NCBI GenBank assembly: GCA_947489315.1
Contig: CANLCX010000002.1
Location: 1,054,001 to 1,118,000 of the forward strand
Source of the DNA: an uncultured Sphingomonadaceae bacterium
Lineage (GTDB): Bacteria; Pseudomonadota; Alphaproteobacteria; Sphingomonadales; Sphingomonadaceae
DNA: 64,000 nucleotides
Direction: 5' to 3'
Positions 19,378-29,583 of this stretch are shown here, one piece after another. Numbering within the stretch: the first letter of the stretch is position 1; every line of letters starts with the position of its first letter. A model generated the notes under the pieces. That model saw nothing but the letters and a program-made list of their open reading frames with translations, did not search any database and was not told where the DNA came from. A program made the translations under genes and the position numbers.

Positions 19378-19794
19378 ATGCACATGAAAGAACCCTTTGA
19401 CGAGAATTTGGGAAAAAATGGCCAAACAAGCGGCCTACCCAAGCGCGAACTGGACCGCGATAGCCTTTTTCTGAAAGCCATTTTGCGCTTTGTGGATGGC
19501 GATGATTGCGGCGAAGTCCGGATTCGAAATCTTTCCGCCGGCGGTTTAATGGCGGAAGCCCCGGTCATTGCGAAACCCGGTGACAAGGTAGAGCTGGAGT
19601 TGCGCAATATTGGCCGTATTACTGGCTATATCGCATGGGTAGCCCAAGGTCGCCTCGGCATTGCCTTTGATCATTCGATTGACCCAAAATTGGCGCGCAA
19701 ACCGGTCGGCCAATCCAAGGTAGAACTCCCCCGCTATTTGAAACAGCACAGCTCCAAGCGTCAACCGCTCGGCCATGGCCAGCGTCCCCGCTAA
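19378..19794 (+). CDS. PilZ domain protein
   Basis: The 138-residue soluble protein is built around a PilZ-type domain (about residues 26-105): RDSLFLKAILRF, then RIRNLSAGGLMAEAP (the [DN]xSxxG-like motif), and WVAQGRLGIAFD. PilZ domains usually bind cyclic di-GMP through an RxxxR plus NxSxxG pair; the first arginines are not in the standard spacing, so binding is uncertain. A basic tail follows. The ATG at 19378 or the one two codons later may be the start. Confidence 0.8.
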   Translation: MHMKEPFDENLGKNGQTSGLPKRELDRDSLFLKAILRFVDGDDCGEVRIRNLSAGGLMAEAPVIAKPGDKVELELRNIGRITGYIAWVAQGRLGIAFDHSIDPKLARKPVGQSKVELPRYLKQHSSKRQPLGHGQRPR

Positions 19795-19875
19795 GACCAC
19801 TATTACAAATCTGCTTGATTAGAATCCAGCCGCTGCATAGGACCGTTTAATCATTTGATTAAACAGGAGCAGGAT

Positions 19876-20916
19876 ATGGCTGGCCCACTGGCAGGAATCA
19901 ACATCGTAGAATTTGCAGGCATCGGGCCCGGACCTTTTTGCGGCATGATGCTGGCGGATCAAGGCGCCACAGTCACAGTCCTGCATCGGCCCGGCGGCGC
20001 GCCTGATGGCCGCCTCGCTCTCTCCCGTTCACGGAAACTTGTCGAAGTGGATCTGAAATCCGAAGCCGGCATTCAACAGGCCCGTGATCTGGTCAAACAG
20101 TCTGATGGCCTGATTGAAGGTTTTCGACCCGGCGTTATGGAAAGGCTCGGCCTCGGACCGGATGTTCTGTTACAAGACAATCCTAAGCTGGTTTTCGGCC
20201 GGATGACGGGCTGGGGTCAATATGGACCGCTGGCGCATGCAGCTGGACATGACATAAACTATATTTCCATTTCCGGCGCACTCCATGCCTTTGGCCGTGC
20301 GGGTGAAAAACCAACCCCGCCGATCAATATGGTCGGGGACTTTGGCGGTGGCGGCATGATGCTGGCTTTGGGCATGGTATCGGCCCTATTGCACGCCAAA
20401 ACCGGTGGTGGCGGCCAAGTGGTCGATTGCGCGATGACCGATGGATCTGCGGCATTGATGGCGATGATTTTCGACTTTCACAATATCGGCCAATGGCGCG
20501 ACGAGCGTGGTGTAAACCTGCTCGATACCGGTGCGCATTTCTACGATAGCTATGAGACCGCTGATGGCAAATATATCTCGATTGGATCGATTGAGCCGCA
20601 ATTTTACGCGCAATTACGCCAGGTCGCCGGATTGGAAGAGGATGCGGATTTTGACGCCCAGATGAACCCGAAATCATGGGGACCGCTCAAGGAAAAACTA
20701 ACCGCCTTATTCCAGTCAAAAACGCGTGATGAGTGGTGCGCACTAATGGAGGGGACCGATATTTGTTTCGCCCCGGTCCTGTCGCTAGCTGAAGCCAAAC
20801 AGCATCCTCACAATGTCGAACGGGAGACTTTTGTCGATGTTGGCGGTCATATGCAACCAGCCCCTGCCCCGCGCTATTCGGTTACTAAGTCTGACAAGCC
20901 CAAACCACCTAGCTAA
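19876..20916 (+). CDS. CaiB/BaiF CoA-transferase (alpha-methylacyl-CoA racemase type)
   Basis: The 346-residue class III CoA-transferase family protein contains GIGPGPFCGMMLADQGA near the start and the GHDINYISISGALHAFGR block typical of alpha-methylacyl-CoA racemase, with the conserved H/D pair. It probably interconverts 2-methylacyl-CoA stereoisomers in branched fatty-acid oxidation. The ATG at 19876 follows AGGAG by six bases and is preferred over a TTG seven codons upstream. It is monocistronic and converges with the LytTR regulator gene. Confidence 0.9.
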   Translation: MAGPLAGINIVEFAGIGPGPFCGMMLADQGATVTVLHRPGGAPDGRLALSRSRKLVEVDLKSEAGIQQARDLVKQSDGLIEGFRPGVMERLGLGPDVLLQDNPKLVFGRMTGWGQYGPLAHAAGHDINYISISGALHAFGRAGEKPTPPINMVGDFGGGGMMLALGMVSALLHAKTGGGGQVVDCAMTDGSAALMAMIFDFHNIGQWRDERGVNLLDTGAHFYDSYETADGKYISIGSIEPQFYAQLRQVAGLEEDADFDAQMNPKSWGPLKEKLTALFQSKTRDEWCALMEGTDICFAPVLSLAEAKQHPHNVERETFVDVGGHMQPAPAPRYSVTKSDKPKPPS

Positions 20917-20964
20917 CCCACCAGGTCCAACCTTTGGCAAAGGATCGATGCCAAGGAGAACAGC

Positions 20965-21702
20965 TTAATTGGCGAGCGCAGCCATCGCGGCTTTGACGTA
21001 ACTCGGCCCGATGGTGAGTTCTGTTCCGTCTTGCATAACGAGATATTTTCGGCGCCCTTTACGGCGGATATCGCGCACAAATCCTCGGTTCACGGCAGCC
21101 GAGCGATGAATGCGGACAAACAGGCCCGCGGGCAACCGTTCCAGCAGGGATTGCATCGCTTCATGCACCAGATAGCTGCGGTCTGGCAAACACAGCCGCA
21201 TATAATCGCGATCAGCCTCTATCCATTCGATATCGGCGCTACCAATCTGCACGGCGCTGTCGCCGTCCTGGACCCAGAGCCGATGGTCGCCGGCAGGTTG
21301 CACGCCGGTATCAGCAATCTGCCGTTTTTGTAGGACGCGGCCCACAGCCTCTCTCAGCAGTTCCTCCTTGACGGGTTTGAGAAGATAGTCCGTCGCTTCA
21401 AACCGAAAGGCCTCAACCGCATATCGATCATGGGCGGTGGTAAATATAATCTCTGGCGCCGCAGCCAGCTGCTGACATTGTTTCGCGACTTCCATGCCGG
21501 AAAGATCGGGCATATCAATATCGAGTAGCATGATTTCCGGACAATTTTGCGATATCATATCCAGCGCTTCCCGACCGCCGCTGGCCATATCTATGCGATT
21601 TATGTTGGCCATCCTATTGCACAGCGATTTGATCCGGCTGCGGGCCAACGGCTCGTCATCGACAATCAAAATGTCGAGCTTCTGATCAGGCGTCATAGAC
21701 AA
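20965..21702 (-). CDS. LytTR family response regulator
   Basis: The 245-residue protein has a receiver domain (residues 10-125, phospho-acceptor D61 in LLDIDMPD) and a C-terminal LytTR DNA-binding domain (about 145-243, RIHRSAAVNRGFV). It overlaps the sensor kinase gene by 10 bases, which marks a cognate pair. LytTR regulators act on direct-repeat promoters. Target genes cannot be told here. Confidence 0.93.
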   Translation of the reverse strand: MSMTPDQKLDILIVDDEPLARSRIKSLCNRMANINRIDMASGGREALDMISQNCPEIMLLDIDMPDLSGMEVAKQCQQLAAAPEIIFTTAHDRYAVEAFRFEATDYLLKPVKEELLREAVGRVLQKRQIADTGVQPAGDHRLWVQDGDSAVQIGSADIEWIEADRDYMRLCLPDRSYLVHEAMQSLLERLPAGLFVRIHRSAAVNRGFVRDIRRKGRRKYLVMQDGTELTIGPSYVKAAMAALAN

Positions 21703-22853
21703 TAATCTCGGAAAACCTGTTCTTCATCAGGGATGATGATCGTCGCCATCACCTTGTCATCATTGTCATTGCCCGCAAACAAGGCGGCGGCAGGACCATA
21801 TAGAGCGACCAGCCTCTCCCTGATATTGGCCAGTCCCGTTCCGGTTCCATCGGCCTTGTCACCGCCTGTGTGCATCCGGCCATCATTAGCAACCACCAGT
21901 TTCAAGCGGTCCGCATCCCTGAGCGCAGTGATCGTTATGACCACCGGTTTGCAGGACCGTGCGACGCCATGCTTAATGGCATTTTCAACCAGCGGCTGGA
22001 TGATTAAAGCCGGGATTTTCCACTCACGCACATCATCATCCATATGCACTTCGAAGGATAGTCGTTTGGGGAAACGCACCTGCTCAATCTCAAGATAGCG
22101 GACCTGCTGGGCAATTTCCTGCTCGACGGTAATCATGTCACCGTCGTCGTCATTAAGCACAGAGCGCATATAATCGGCCAGGCCATCGACCAAATGTTCT
22201 GCCTGCCCGTTTTTCTTGTCGATGATCAAACTGCTGACCGAGTTAAGCGCATTAAAAACGAAATGCGGGTTTAGCTGATAACGCAGCGCGCGCATTTCAC
22301 TCTCTCTGGTCACGCGTTCCAAATTGCGGCTGTGAATAAGAGCTGCCTGAGTCTTTCGGCTGTTGGCCATTGTAAGATATAGGCCGCCCCAGCCCACCAA
22401 TATGAGATAATCTACGAAAGCAGTGTCAAAAAGATGAGACAAAGCCATATCCATCGAAAGATTATGCTGCACAGTGATATGTTCGAGCACCGGGGTCGGA
22501 TAAGCCAAAAACAAATCAGTGAGATAAACGATCGCGAGTGCTAAAAATATCGTTGGTACTGTCAAAACTAACAACGCGTGAGCGGTACGATCGCCTAGCA
22601 CAATCAACCAGCGGTACAACGCCCAGGTCACCGTCACAGAAATTACGGCCGTAACCAGATAAGTCACCAGCGAATGACTGTGATCGGGCGCGCCCCAAAG
22701 AACGGCTCTCAGCGCGTTGACCACAAAATAAGCCGCCCACACGCCAAAAATACTCTTCATCGCGAGATCAATATTTATCGGAAATATCCGATGCCAAAAA
22801 GGCGAGACTTTAGGCGATAAATTGTCCGCCAAGGGAAATGAGCGCGTCGCCAT
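21693..22853 (-). CDS. LytS/YpdA-type sensor histidine kinase
   Basis: The 386-residue inner-membrane protein has about four hydrophobic helices in the first 160 residues, the His_kinase family H-box (LNPHFVFNALNSVSSLI) and an ATP-binding domain with N-box LVENAIKHG and GTGLANIRERL. It should phosphorylate the LytTR regulator encoded next to it. I use the ATG complementary to 22851-22853 because the GGAG in the end of the upstream gene lies at good spacing; a GTG two codons earlier is possible. It follows the DUF2891 gene by 6 bases, so the three probably form one operon. Confidence 0.9.
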   Translation of the reverse strand: MATRSFPLADNLSPKVSPFWHRIFPINIDLAMKSIFGVWAAYFVVNALRAVLWGAPDHSHSLVTYLVTAVISVTVTWALYRWLIVLGDRTAHALLVLTVPTIFLALAIVYLTDLFLAYPTPVLEHITVQHNLSMDMALSHLFDTAFVDYLILVGWGGLYLTMANSRKTQAALIHSRNLERVTRESEMRALRYQLNPHFVFNALNSVSSLIIDKKNGQAEHLVDGLADYMRSVLNDDDGDMITVEQEIAQQVRYLEIEQVRFPKRLSFEVHMDDDVREWKIPALIIQPLVENAIKHGVARSCKPVVITITALRDADRLKLVVANDGRMHTGGDKADGTGTGLANIRERLVALYGPAAALFAGNDNDDKVMATIIIPDEEQVFRDYCL

Positions 22854-22859
22854 TATCAC

Positions 22860-24107
22860 TTACTCCGCGACGGCTTCTGATGTCGACGGGTCAATTCCGT
22901 CTTGCGGGTCTGCTGGAGCCGGTGCGCGGTTCAAGCCCCTTTCAGTGCGCCAATAAGTGGCAAAGCTGGCGAGCCAATGGCTGCCGGAATAATGAGGTGT
23001 ACGAACCGATTGTTCACCGGCATCGCCGTGTAACTTTGCCGATGCCAGCAGCGCCGCTTTTCGGTTGTCACCTTCCGGTAGAGCCGTCGCTATGCCTTCC
23101 AATGCCCAGGCTCGCGAGAGATTTACGCCGTCCAGGTGAACGAGCTTGCCATCGGTTGGGTCGTTGACAATCCCAACCGCTAGCCATTCGGCGCTGCCGT
23201 CTGTTGGGATATCTGGCAGAAAGGCGGTCAGCCACTCGGCAAATTCCGGTGCGGGTAATATGCGTTGCATCAGATCCGCCTCCATCAGGCAGGGCGAGAG
23301 AAAATCTTCACCCGACGGTTCATAGGCAATCGGGCAATTGCGGTCGCCTTGATGGAAAGCCAGGCTCTTGTCCGTGATCAATTTTGTCATCTCGCTGTCA
23401 CCACTAATTTTGGCCCAGTCGAGGAACAGGCCAAAGGCAAAGGCAGACTGGTTATGGGTGCCCAGCCGGATCGGATAGGCAAGTTTGGGAACCCAGATAT
23501 TGATGCGATCCTTAATCACTGATTCCAGAGGCTTTAAGCGATCCAACCATATTTGCGCTTGCTGTGCCTTTGCGCCTTCCCCGGCCGCGATTTCGGTGAG
23601 CTCAGCGGTCAGTTGCAAAAACCAGGCAAATCCATAAGGCCGCTCAAACGAGGCCCGGCCATCGCCATTAAAATAAGCGACTTCGCCGGCTATTTTTTCT
23701 GCGGTAAAATTATTGGCTAGCGCGGCGGCAATCTCTTCTTCCATTTCCGGCACAGAGCCATTGCCCCACAGTCGGGTCAGCAACCAGTGGCCATGGACTG
23801 CGCTATGCCAGTCAAAACAACCGTAAAAAACCGGGGTCAGGCGAACCGGTTCCTGCACATCGCTGGCGCTGCTCATCACGTGGCTGATTTTGTTGGGATA
23901 TTGTTTGTTTACACAATCCAGCGCGATCCTGGCATAAGCATGCTCTGGCTTGCGCGGCGCTTGACTGTTTTCTGCAGGGTCAGGCGCAACATTCTTGCGC
24001 TCGAAATATCCCTGCTCGGACGTAGTCCGTTGTCCATCATCATCATTAACCGAACAAGACGACATGATCGCCGCCAACAAGAAAAGAATACAAATCCGCA
24101 CAATCAT
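22860..24107 (-). CDS. DUF2891 family lipoprotein
   Basis: The 415-residue protein starts with a lipoprotein signal (LLAAIMSSCS, lipidated Cys about residue 18). Its body matches DUF2891: FYGCFDWHSAVHGHWLLTRL, ERPYGFAWFL, HNQSAFAFGL, and late SGSHWLASFATYW. The family is made of alpha-helical, probably (alpha/alpha) toroid proteins of unknown function. It heads an operon with a LytS/LytTR system, which suggests an envelope role or a sensed condition, but that is inference. Confidence 0.88.
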   Translation of the reverse strand: MIVRICILFLLAAIMSSCSVNDDDGQRTTSEQGYFERKNVAPDPAENSQAPRKPEHAYARIALDCVNKQYPNKISHVMSSASDVQEPVRLTPVFYGCFDWHSAVHGHWLLTRLWGNGSVPEMEEEIAAALANNFTAEKIAGEVAYFNGDGRASFERPYGFAWFLQLTAELTEIAAGEGAKAQQAQIWLDRLKPLESVIKDRINIWVPKLAYPIRLGTHNQSAFAFGLFLDWAKISGDSEMTKLITDKSLAFHQGDRNCPIAYEPSGEDFLSPCLMEADLMQRILPAPEFAEWLTAFLPDIPTDGSAEWLAVGIVNDPTDGKLVHLDGVNLSRAWALEGIATALPEGDNRKAALLASAKLHGDAGEQSVRTPHYSGSHWLASFATYWRTERGLNRAPAPADPQDGIDPSTSEAVAE

Positions 24108-24191
24108 ATTTTGCTCCCCAAAAAGCTATTCTTGCATAGAGGGGAATTGACCAGATGGCAAAACGCTATAGGGCCAATAGTCGATAGAAAT

Positions 24192-25577
24192 TTGCCGATT
24201 CCGGCCAACATATTCATTTTTCAGGATCATATTATCGCCAACCCGTCCGCAATATTTCTAACCGGCAATCCGATGCGGCATATTACGGTGATGACATTGA
24301 CGGCAAGCATCGGTTTGCTGACGATGTTCATCGTCGATTTTGTCGATCTGCTCTACATTGCGCAACTGGGCGACAGCGCGCTGACCGCTGCCATGGGCTT
24401 CGCCGCCACCATCCTGTTTTTCGGAACCGCCTTCAACATCGGATTGATGATCGCCGCGAGCGCCTTGGCTGCACGCAAAATTGGCCAAGGCGATTCCGCT
24501 TATGCTCGCCGCTATCTCACCAATATATTGGCGCTGAGCATGATATTAATCATCCCACTCGCCATTCTATTCTTTGTCTTTGCCCCGCAGATATTGGAAC
24601 TTGCCGGTGCGACAGGAACGACCAAGGATGCCGCCACCGGCTATATCCGTATCGTCGCACCGTTCATGCCGTTTAGCGTGACCGCGATGGTCTGTTCCGG
24701 TTTTTTACGCGCTCATGGTGCGGCGCGGCGGGCAATGACCGTGACGCTGAGCATGGGCATTACCAATGCTATATTGGACCCGATTTTCATCTTTGGTTTT
24801 GACCTCGGTATCAACGGAGCCGCCATGGCCACGGCTTGCGCGGCGATCGTCTCATCAATTCTCGCGGTCTTTCCGATCATCAAACATTATGGCGGCTTTC
24901 AAAAACTGTCTTCGGTCTTGTTCAAGGAGGATCTGAAACCGGTCATGGCGATCCTGTTGCCCGCCATAATGACCAATGTTGCGACCCCGGTCGGCGGCTT
25001 TATTTCCTATCGCTTCATCGCCAGCTATCCCGATGAAGTCATAGCCGGTTTTGCAGTCATGGGACGGGTCGTACCCGTTGCCTTTTGCTTGCTATTTTCT
25101 CTTTCAGGCGCGGTTGGCCCGATTATCGGACAAAATTTCGGGGCGCTGCAATTTGACCGCATCCGCCTGACCATTAAGCAAGCGATGGGCTTTGCGCTCG
25201 GCTATACGTTGCTGATCTGGCCGCTATTATTCCTGCTTGCAGATCCGATCAGCGATGTGTTCAATCTGCAAGGTGAAGGACGTGATGTCTTCTGGCTTTT
25301 CGCCGCCTATCTGACGCCCCTTTTCTTTTTCAACGGTATCTTGTTCATTTCCAACGCAGCCTGCAATAATCTGGAGCGGCCCGCTTGGTCGATGATCATG
25401 AACTGGCTACGCAACACATTGGGTATCTTACCCTTTCTGTGGATTGGTGGAGCGCTCTATGGCCTGCCGGGTATTGTCATTGGACCGGCCATTGGCGGCG
25501 TATTATTTGGTATTATCGGCTATGGCATCGCTCGCCACTTGGTGACTTTACAGGAAGCGAATCACGCTTCGGATTAA
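24192..25577 (+). CDS. MATE family efflux transporter
   Basis: The protein (461 residues from the TTG at 24192) is an inner-membrane MATE exporter with twelve hydrophobic helices in two homologous halves, including DPIFIFGFDLGINGAAMATA. MATE pumps export cationic compounds using H+ or Na+ gradients. The start is uncertain: no good ribosome site exists. Family alignments usually begin about ten residues before MRHITVM, so the TTG at 24192 is favoured over the ATG at 24273. The longer upstream open frame is antisense to the DUF2891 gene. Confidence 0.88.
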   Translation: MPIPANIFIFQDHIIANPSAIFLTGNPMRHITVMTLTASIGLLTMFIVDFVDLLYIAQLGDSALTAAMGFAATILFFGTAFNIGLMIAASALAARKIGQGDSAYARRYLTNILALSMILIIPLAILFFVFAPQILELAGATGTTKDAATGYIRIVAPFMPFSVTAMVCSGFLRAHGAARRAMTVTLSMGITNAILDPIFIFGFDLGINGAAMATACAAIVSSILAVFPIIKHYGGFQKLSSVLFKEDLKPVMAILLPAIMTNVATPVGGFISYRFIASYPDEVIAGFAVMGRVVPVAFCLLFSLSGAVGPIIGQNFGALQFDRIRLTIKQAMGFALGYTLLIWPLLFLLADPISDVFNLQGEGRDVFWLFAAYLTPLFFFNGILFISNAACNNLERPAWSMIMNWLRNTLGILPFLWIGGALYGLPGIVIGPAIGGVLFGIIGYGIARHLVTLQEANHASD

Positions 25578-25786
25578 ATTTCGCGGGATTTGGCGAATGT
25601 AGCCATGCCGCTCAACCAGTTCATTTTCTTTCGAATCTTGACTCATTGCGGGTTTCGCGGCGGAATTGCTGCGTTAACCATTTAATGCCTGACAGCGCCC
25701 CGTCCCATCTTGAAACAACCTCATTTTGATCAGCGATAACAGCCGAAAAAGACTGTATTTCCTTTGCTTCCAGCCCAGTTGGGCCT

Positions 25787-27190
25787 TTGCAGGTGTTTCG
25801 AAAAATTACAGTGCGCGTTCCTCCTCCCTATGTACCGCAGCTCAGCGGCGGCAGTTCGGCTATCGCCGGACCGGCGGGATATGTGTTTTCGCCATCGCCG
25901 GAAACAGCACCAGCGCCCACAGCACCGGAACAAAAACCCGAACCCAAAACACCGCCCCAAGAAATAGCAGTGCCAGCGGCGGCGGCTATCAAATCACCGA
26001 CACCCAAAGCCAAGGCGGCTTGGCGCCTGCCACACTGGTTGATGCTCAATGTTCGGGAACGGATATTACTCGGCCTCTTGGTTTTCAGCCTGGTGATGGT
26101 CCCTGCCACCATGCCGCAAGCAAGCCTCGATGCGCAACAATATAATCCCAGCGATCCCAACCTGCAGCCCGTCGAACGGGCCGAAGAAAATTTCGCGGGC
26201 TCCGCCTTTTACTTTATCGACCCGGGCTATGCGATCCCCCAGAATTATGGGGACCTCGCCATCGACCCGCTGGCAGAGCCGGGTGATGCTCAAAAGGATG
26301 ACCTGCTGACGAGCAGTGGCGGCACCGCCACCGCCAGCCGCGATCAAACCGCATCGGCCCACCTGATACGCCCAGTCGCGTTTCGGGCCTCACTGACCGA
26401 CAATAGCCGCGCGCTGCAATGTCTGACCTCCGCCATCTATTATGAAGCCGGACTGGAGCCCGACGCTGGACAACGCGCCGTCGCACAGGTCGTGCTAAAC
26501 CGGGTGCGCCATCCCAGCTATCCCGGCACCGTCTGCGGGGTAATTTTCCAAGGCAGTGAACGGCGCACCGGATGCCAGTTTTCCTATACTTGCGACGGAT
26601 CGCTGCGCCGGACACCGTCAAAATACCATTGGAACCGTTCGAAAAAAGTCGCTGCCCTGGCCCTGTCCGGCAGGATCGCATCGCCGGTTGGCACAGCGAC
26701 CCATTATCACACCACTGAAATCTATCCCTATTGGGCACCAAGTCTTAGGTTCCTCGGCACCATCGGCGCGCACCGGTTTTATAGCTGGAAGGGCAGTGCA
26801 GGTAAGGCGAGCGCATTCAGTCAAAGCTATCGCGGCGGCGAACCCCTGCCCGCTCCAAAACCGCGGAAATATAACGCTGCTTCACCAGCATCGCTCGATC
26901 CGATTACACTGGAAAAAGCCTATGAGGCCGGGCGGCGCAAGGCACAGGAAGAAGCGGCTAAATCAGAAAAAGCCACGGCCATTGCCGCCGATAATGCCCG
27001 TCGTCACAGCTTACCTGTGCCATCCATCAACACCGGCGCTCCGAAAACCTATCAAGCCCCGAGCTACAGCAAGGAAGCGATTAAAAAAGGCGGAGAGAAA
27101 GCCTTTGCGGGTCAAAAGCTGCCTGATGTCAGCAGAATCAAGCCCGAATATCGGAACGCGGGCACATGGAAAGCCAAACCCGGCAGCTAA
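25787..27190 (+). CDS. Cell wall hydrolase (SleB/Hydrolase_2 family)
   Basis: The protein, up to 467 residues, has a Pro/Ala-rich N-terminal cytoplasmic part, a membrane helix (ILLGLLVFSLVMVPATMP, about residues 92-109), and a periplasmic Hydrolase_2 domain (about 205-330). The domain has the catalytic-type AIYYEAGLEPDAGQRAVAQ followed by VLNRVRHPSYPGTVCGVIF and CQFSYTCDG. It is expected to cut peptidoglycan. A basic linker-rich tail follows. The start could be TTG 25787, GTG 25793 or GTG 25811; no ribosome site decides it. Confidence 0.88.
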   Translation: MQVFRKITVRVPPPYVPQLSGGSSAIAGPAGYVFSPSPETAPAPTAPEQKPEPKTPPQEIAVPAAAAIKSPTPKAKAAWRLPHWLMLNVRERILLGLLVFSLVMVPATMPQASLDAQQYNPSDPNLQPVERAEENFAGSAFYFIDPGYAIPQNYGDLAIDPLAEPGDAQKDDLLTSSGGTATASRDQTASAHLIRPVAFRASLTDNSRALQCLTSAIYYEAGLEPDAGQRAVAQVVLNRVRHPSYPGTVCGVIFQGSERRTGCQFSYTCDGSLRRTPSKYHWNRSKKVAALALSGRIASPVGTATHYHTTEIYPYWAPSLRFLGTIGAHRFYSWKGSAGKASAFSQSYRGGEPLPAPKPRKYNAASPASLDPITLEKAYEAGRRKAQEEAAKSEKATAIAADNARRHSLPVPSINTGAPKTYQAPSYSKEAIKKGGEKAFAGQKLPDVSRIKPEYRNAGTWKAKPGS

Positions 27191-27311
27191 TCCTTCCCGT
27201 CTGACCATTTTGTTAGTTTCTGGCGCAACCAAACCGCGCTTTTGCTTGCCATTGCCCTTGAAACGAGCCTAAAGCCACCCGATTTTAAGTGAAAGATATT
27301 GGAGTGCGCTT

Positions 27312-28685
27312 ATGGCGACGAACTGGACGCCAAACGGTTGGAGAAATTTTGAAGGGCTACAAATGCCTGACTATCCCGATGCTGCGAAGCTCGCAGAGAC
27401 GGAAAAGCTGCTCGGAACCTATCCTCCGCTGGTCTTTGCCGGTGAAGCGCGCAGCCTGAAACAGGATCTCGCCGAAGTTGCAGAAGGTAAGGCCTTCTTG
27501 CTACAGGGCGGTGATTGCGCGGAAAGTTTTGCGGAATTTCATCCCAATAATATTCGCGACACATTTCGGGTCATCCTGCAAATGGCGGTCGTGCTCACCT
27601 ATGCATCGAAAATGCCGATCGTGAAGCTAGGCCGTATGGCCGGGCAATTTGCCAAGCCGCGCTCTGCGCCGATGGAAACCCAAGATGGCGTAGAAATGCC
27701 CAGCTATCGCGGTGATATTATCAACGGCATTGAATTTGAAGCTGGCCGGCGTCAGCCCGATCCGGACCGCATGGTTCGCGCCTATAATCAGGCTGCTGCC
27801 ACGCTCAACTTGCTGCGCGCGTTTTCAACTGGCGGTTATGCCAACCTCCAACAGGTGCATGGCTGGACCCATGATTTTATGACTCGCAGCCCTTGGGCTA
27901 AAAAATATGAAGAAATGGCAGACCGGATTGGTGAAGCGCTGTCCTTCATGGAAGCATGCGGCATAAATCCCGACACCGTGCCGCAGCTCAAGGCGACCTC
28001 TTTCTACACCAGCCATGAAGCACTGTTGCTTCCGTATGAAGAAGCGTTGACGCGGCAGGATAGTCTGACCGGTGATTGGTATGATACCAGCGCGCATTTT
28101 CTGTGGATCGGCGACCGCACCCGCTTTGAAGGCTCTGCCCATGTCGAGTTTTTGCGCGGTATCGGCAATCCAATAGGTATGAAATGCGGACCATCACTCA
28201 AGCCTGACGACCTCCTCAAAATGCTCGATACGCTGAACCCAGCTCGTGAAGCGGGCCGGATCACGCTTATCTCACGCTTTGGTCATGACAAGGTAGAGAG
28301 CGGCTTGGCACCTCTGGTCCGTGCAGTGAAACAGGAAGGCCACCCGGTCATCTGGTCCTGCGACCCGATGCACGGCAATGTCATCAAGGCAGATAGCGGC
28401 TATAAAACCCGTCCGTTCGAACGGATTCTTGCTGAAGTTCGCGGTTTCTTTGCGGTGCACCGTGCAGAAGGCACTTTTGCTGGCGGCATACATTGCGAGA
28501 TGACCGGTCAGAATGTGACCGAGTGCACAGGCGGTGCTGTCGCGATTACCGACGCAGCGCTGGGTGATCGCTACCATACCCATTGCGATCCGCGGCTAAA
28601 TGCGGCGCAATCACTGGAACTGGCTTTCCTCTTGGCAGAAATGCTCAATCAGGAATTGTCTGACCGCGCTCAGGAAGCAGCCTAG
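27312..28685 (+). CDS. Class II 3-deoxy-7-phosphoheptulonate synthase
   Basis: The 457-residue enzyme makes DAHP from phosphoenolpyruvate and erythrose-4-phosphate, the first step of the shikimate pathway. Plant/Mycobacterium-type class II motifs are clear: QGGDCAESF at about residue 64, [14 protein letters not shown], and [17 protein letters not shown] near the C-terminus. It is followed after 3 bases by a small membrane protein gene. Confidence 0.95.
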   Translation: MATNWTPNGWRNFEGLQMPDYPDAAKLAETEKLLGTYPPLVFAGEARSLKQDLAEVAEGKAFLLQGGDCAESFAEFHPNNIRDTFRVILQMAVVLTYASKMPIVKLGRMAGQFAKPRSAPMETQDGVEMPSYRGDIINGIEFEAGRRQPDPDRMVRAYNQAAATLNLLRAFSTGGYANLQQVHGWTHDFMTRSPWAKKYEEMADRIGEALSFMEACGINPDTVPQLKATSFYTSHEALLLPYEEALTRQDSLTGDWYDTSAHFLWIGDRTRFEGSAHVEFLRGIGNPIGMKCGPSLKPDDLLKMLDTLNPAREAGRITLISRFGHDKVESGLAPLVRAVKQEGHPVIWSCDPMHGNVIKADSGYKTRPFERILAEVRGFFAVHRAEGTFAGGIHCEMTGQNVTECTGGAVAITDAALGDRYHTHCDPRLNAAQSLELAFLLAEMLNQELSDRAQEAA

Positions 28686-28688
28686 GCT

Positions 28689-28922
28689 ATGGCGGAAAAG
28701 ATTAAACCTGAACGCATGCGGCCAGAAGACTATCCCCAAGGAGGATCACCGATGAGCCGTGGTGCCACTTATGTTCGCAAAGAAATTGTCAGTAAAGGCG
28801 TTGGTTTTGGCAGCGCGCTGGCCATTGCGATCAGCTTTACGACCCACAAATCGATTATCTGGGCGATCATCCACGGGTTTTTCTCTTGGCTCTATGTCAT
28901 CTATTATGCGCTGACCCGTTAA
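28689..28922 (+). CDS. Small membrane protein downstream of DAHP synthase
   Basis: The 77-residue protein has a charged, proline-containing N-terminal half and one or two hydrophobic segments (GFGSALAIAISF and IIWAIIHGFFSWLYVIYYAL). It starts 3 bases after the DAHP synthase stop and is likely translationally coupled. I do not recognise a family; small proteins of this kind are seen in sphingomonads. Confidence 0.75.
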   Translation: MAEKIKPERMRPEDYPQGGSPMSRGATYVRKEIVSKGVGFGSALAIAISFTTHKSIIWAIIHGFFSWLYVIYYALTR

Positions 28923-29022
28923 GAGCTAAGGGCCACATCCGGTACCTCTTGCCTATTATCGTGACATTTCAGGCATTTCCCATTATTGATACACGCGGTT
29001 ACCAATCAACCTGAGGACAGCT

Positions 29023-29574
29023 ATGCGCCGCCTTACCATCTTGATGATGCCGATAATGGCCATGACCGCGAGTTGCAGCGGCCCGATAGAAACCCGGATC
29101 CAGACTCAGACGGCTGCGTCTATGCCTGCCCAAAAACAATATAGCTTCACTGCAAAGCCGGAACAAAATAGCGAAATTTACAAAACCGCGCGCAATTTAG
29201 TGACTGAAGCGCTGTCAGCCAAAAATTTTTCCGCCACCGAACAGGCTTCGATAATGGTGCATATAGCTCTGGCTAACCGTCCGGCATTGATTGCCATGAC
29301 AACGGGCGAAGAGAATGACATCGATATTATCGTATCGCAAAAAGAGCGCAAACCTCTGCAGTCCTGCGAGGATGTCGAGCATCGCCTCACCGTTACGATG
29401 GTTGATTCTGCCAATGGATCAACAGTCTATTCCGGCACGGCAGCAGAATATCATTGCAAGGGCTCTTTGGAACAATCTCTACCCCATCTCATCGACGGCG
29501 CCTTATCAGGCTTGGGAGGCGATCCAAACCAACCAGCCAATGAAAAAATACGCACACGCGCTGGCATAGAATAG
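29023..29574 (+). CDS. Hypothetical lipoprotein (183 aa)
   Basis: A lipoprotein signal (MAMTASCS, lipidated Cys at about residue 18) leads into a periplasmic domain with two further cysteines (about residues 112 and 147) that could form a disulfide. GAGGACAG lies before the ATG. It converges with the CHASE2 kinase gene with only 9 bases between the two stop codons. The family is not recognised. Confidence 0.75.
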   Translation: MRRLTILMMPIMAMTASCSGPIETRIQTQTAASMPAQKQYSFTAKPEQNSEIYKTARNLVTEALSAKNFSATEQASIMVHIALANRPALIAMTTGEENDIDIIVSQKERKPLQSCEDVEHRLTVTMVDSANGSTVYSGTAAEYHCKGSLEQSLPHLIDGALSGLGGDPNQPANEKIRTRAGIE

Positions 29575-29583
29575 CGTATAAAA

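Noticed and set aside
23787-24191. Upstream extension of the MATE reading frame by 135 codons.
   Set aside because: It is antisense to the DUF2891 lipoprotein gene and lacks MATE-like sequence; the real N-terminus is near the first membrane helix.
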